In this document: positions 11,012-11,168 of the stretch, piece by piece
Position numbering within the stretch: the first letter of the stretch is position 1
How the letters are laid out: the number at the start of each line of letters is the position of its first letter
NCBI GenBank assembly: GCA_035691065.1
Contig: DASSJT010000179.1
Coordinates: 1 to 11,168, forward strand
From: DASSJT01 sp035691065
Lineage (GTDB): Bacteria; Actinomycetota; Actinomycetes; Actinomycetales; Dermatophilaceae
Reading direction: 5' to 3'
Length of the DNA stretch: 11,168 bases
Translations under genes and position numbers: made by a program
The notes under the pieces: model-generated
Databases searched by the model: none
Told to the model about the DNA's origin: nothing
Seen by the model: only the letters and a program-made list of their open reading frames with translations

Positions 11012-11168
11012 TCGTCGAACTGGTTGACCAGGGAGTGTGCAGCCCGCTCGAGATAGTCGCGCAGGACGAGGTCGTGGGCCGGGGGCAGACCCAGGGTGTC
11101 GACCGCCGCCATCATGTGCGTGAGCCAGCGGTCGCGCTGGGCGGGGGTCACGGCGAACCGGTGGTGCC
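11008..11168 (-). CDS. glbO: Group II truncated haemoglobin, C-terminal part (partial)
   Basis: The last 52 residues are visible, read from the window edge to a TGA at 11008-11010; the gene begins outside. The sequence HHRFAVTPAQRDRWLTHM followed by LGLPPAHDLVLRDYLERAAH and ending LVNQFDD matches the G and H helices of actinobacterial HbO. The Trp in RDRWL corresponds to TrpG8, which lines the distal haem pocket and marks group II. HbO binds oxygen and other diatomic ligands in the cytosol. The proximal histidine and distal residues lie upstream and cannot be checked. It lies upstream of aglA on the same strand with about 170 bp between them; the same order occurs, from memory, in M. tuberculosis (glbO-aglA). 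Confidence 0.88.
   Translation of the reverse strand, partial: HHRFAVTPAQRDRWLTHMMAAVDTLGLPPAHDLVLRDYLERAAHSLVNQFDD

Noticed and set aside
9128..11056. 642-aa plus-strand open frame
   Set aside because: It is entirely antisense to the alpha-glucosidase and part of glbO, which have intact catalytic or family motifs. It is a mirror frame.
1..11168. A dedicated defence system, prophage, biosynthetic cluster, tRNA or rRNA gene
   Set aside because: All sizeable frames are accounted for by housekeeping-type genes; RecQ alone with no nuclease, toxin or defence partner is not evidence of such a system, and I saw no RNA gene signatures.

Overview
The window is high-GC (roughly 70%), gene-dense DNA with strong G/C preference at third codon positions, GTG starts, and several start codons that sit directly behind a -10-like hexamer with no Shine-Dalgarno sequence. 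Together with the gene set (group II truncated haemoglobin next to a GH13 alpha-glucosidase, TesB, a MocR/YczE pair, a RecQ with an actinobacterial-type C-terminal extension) this points to an actinomycete, probably Micrococcales. The Intrasporangiaceae are my best guess, but this is inference and not proven by a marker gene.

Layout. (1) 1-548 (+): the 3' end of an unidentified gene, then a 5'-truncated alpha/beta-hydrolase remnant. (2) 557-2800: tesB (-) and an uncharacterised multi-pass membrane protein (+), divergent from a 57-bp gap; tesB carries an in-frame 24-bp tandem repeat. (3) 2828-5118: a MocR/YczR-type regulator (-) divergent from its likely target, a YczE-family membrane protein (+), with an ATTGG direct repeat between them. 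(4) 4981-7116 (-): a RecQ helicase with a C-terminal phosphoribosyltransferase-like extension; its 3' end overlaps the yczE 3' end by 138 bp. (5) 7165-8291 (+): a hot-dog thioesterase translationally coupled to an unknown 215-aa protein, divergent from recQ across 48 bp. (6) 8293-10834 (-): a GH13 alpha-glucosidase followed 22 bp later by a glycerophosphodiester phosphodiesterase. (7) 10835-11168: an AT-rich, palindrome-containing control region for the alpha-glucosidase, a short direct repeat, and the 3' end of a truncated haemoglobin gene (-).

How the parts relate. Two hot-dog thioesterases (TesB and the 4HBT protein) release fatty acids from CoA; the phosphodiesterase recycles lipid head groups; the alpha-glucosidase handles malto-oligosaccharides. 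These are mostly housekeeping genes. The glbO/alpha-glucosidase pair and the thioesterase/unknown pair also occur close together in Mycobacterium tuberculosis (Rv2470-Rv2475c, from memory), so region 5-7 looks like an old actinobacterial neighbourhood. I found no tRNA, rRNA, IS element, prophage gene or CRISPR array, and no defence or biosynthetic island.

The most interesting signals are small-scale: a uniform leaderless-promoter geometry at seven starts, a strongly over-represented heptamer GTATGCC/GGCATAC (10 copies on both strands), the MocR operator, the recQ/yczE antisense overlap, the RecQ-PRTase fusion with an altered PRPP loop, and the palindrome upstream of the alpha-glucosidase.
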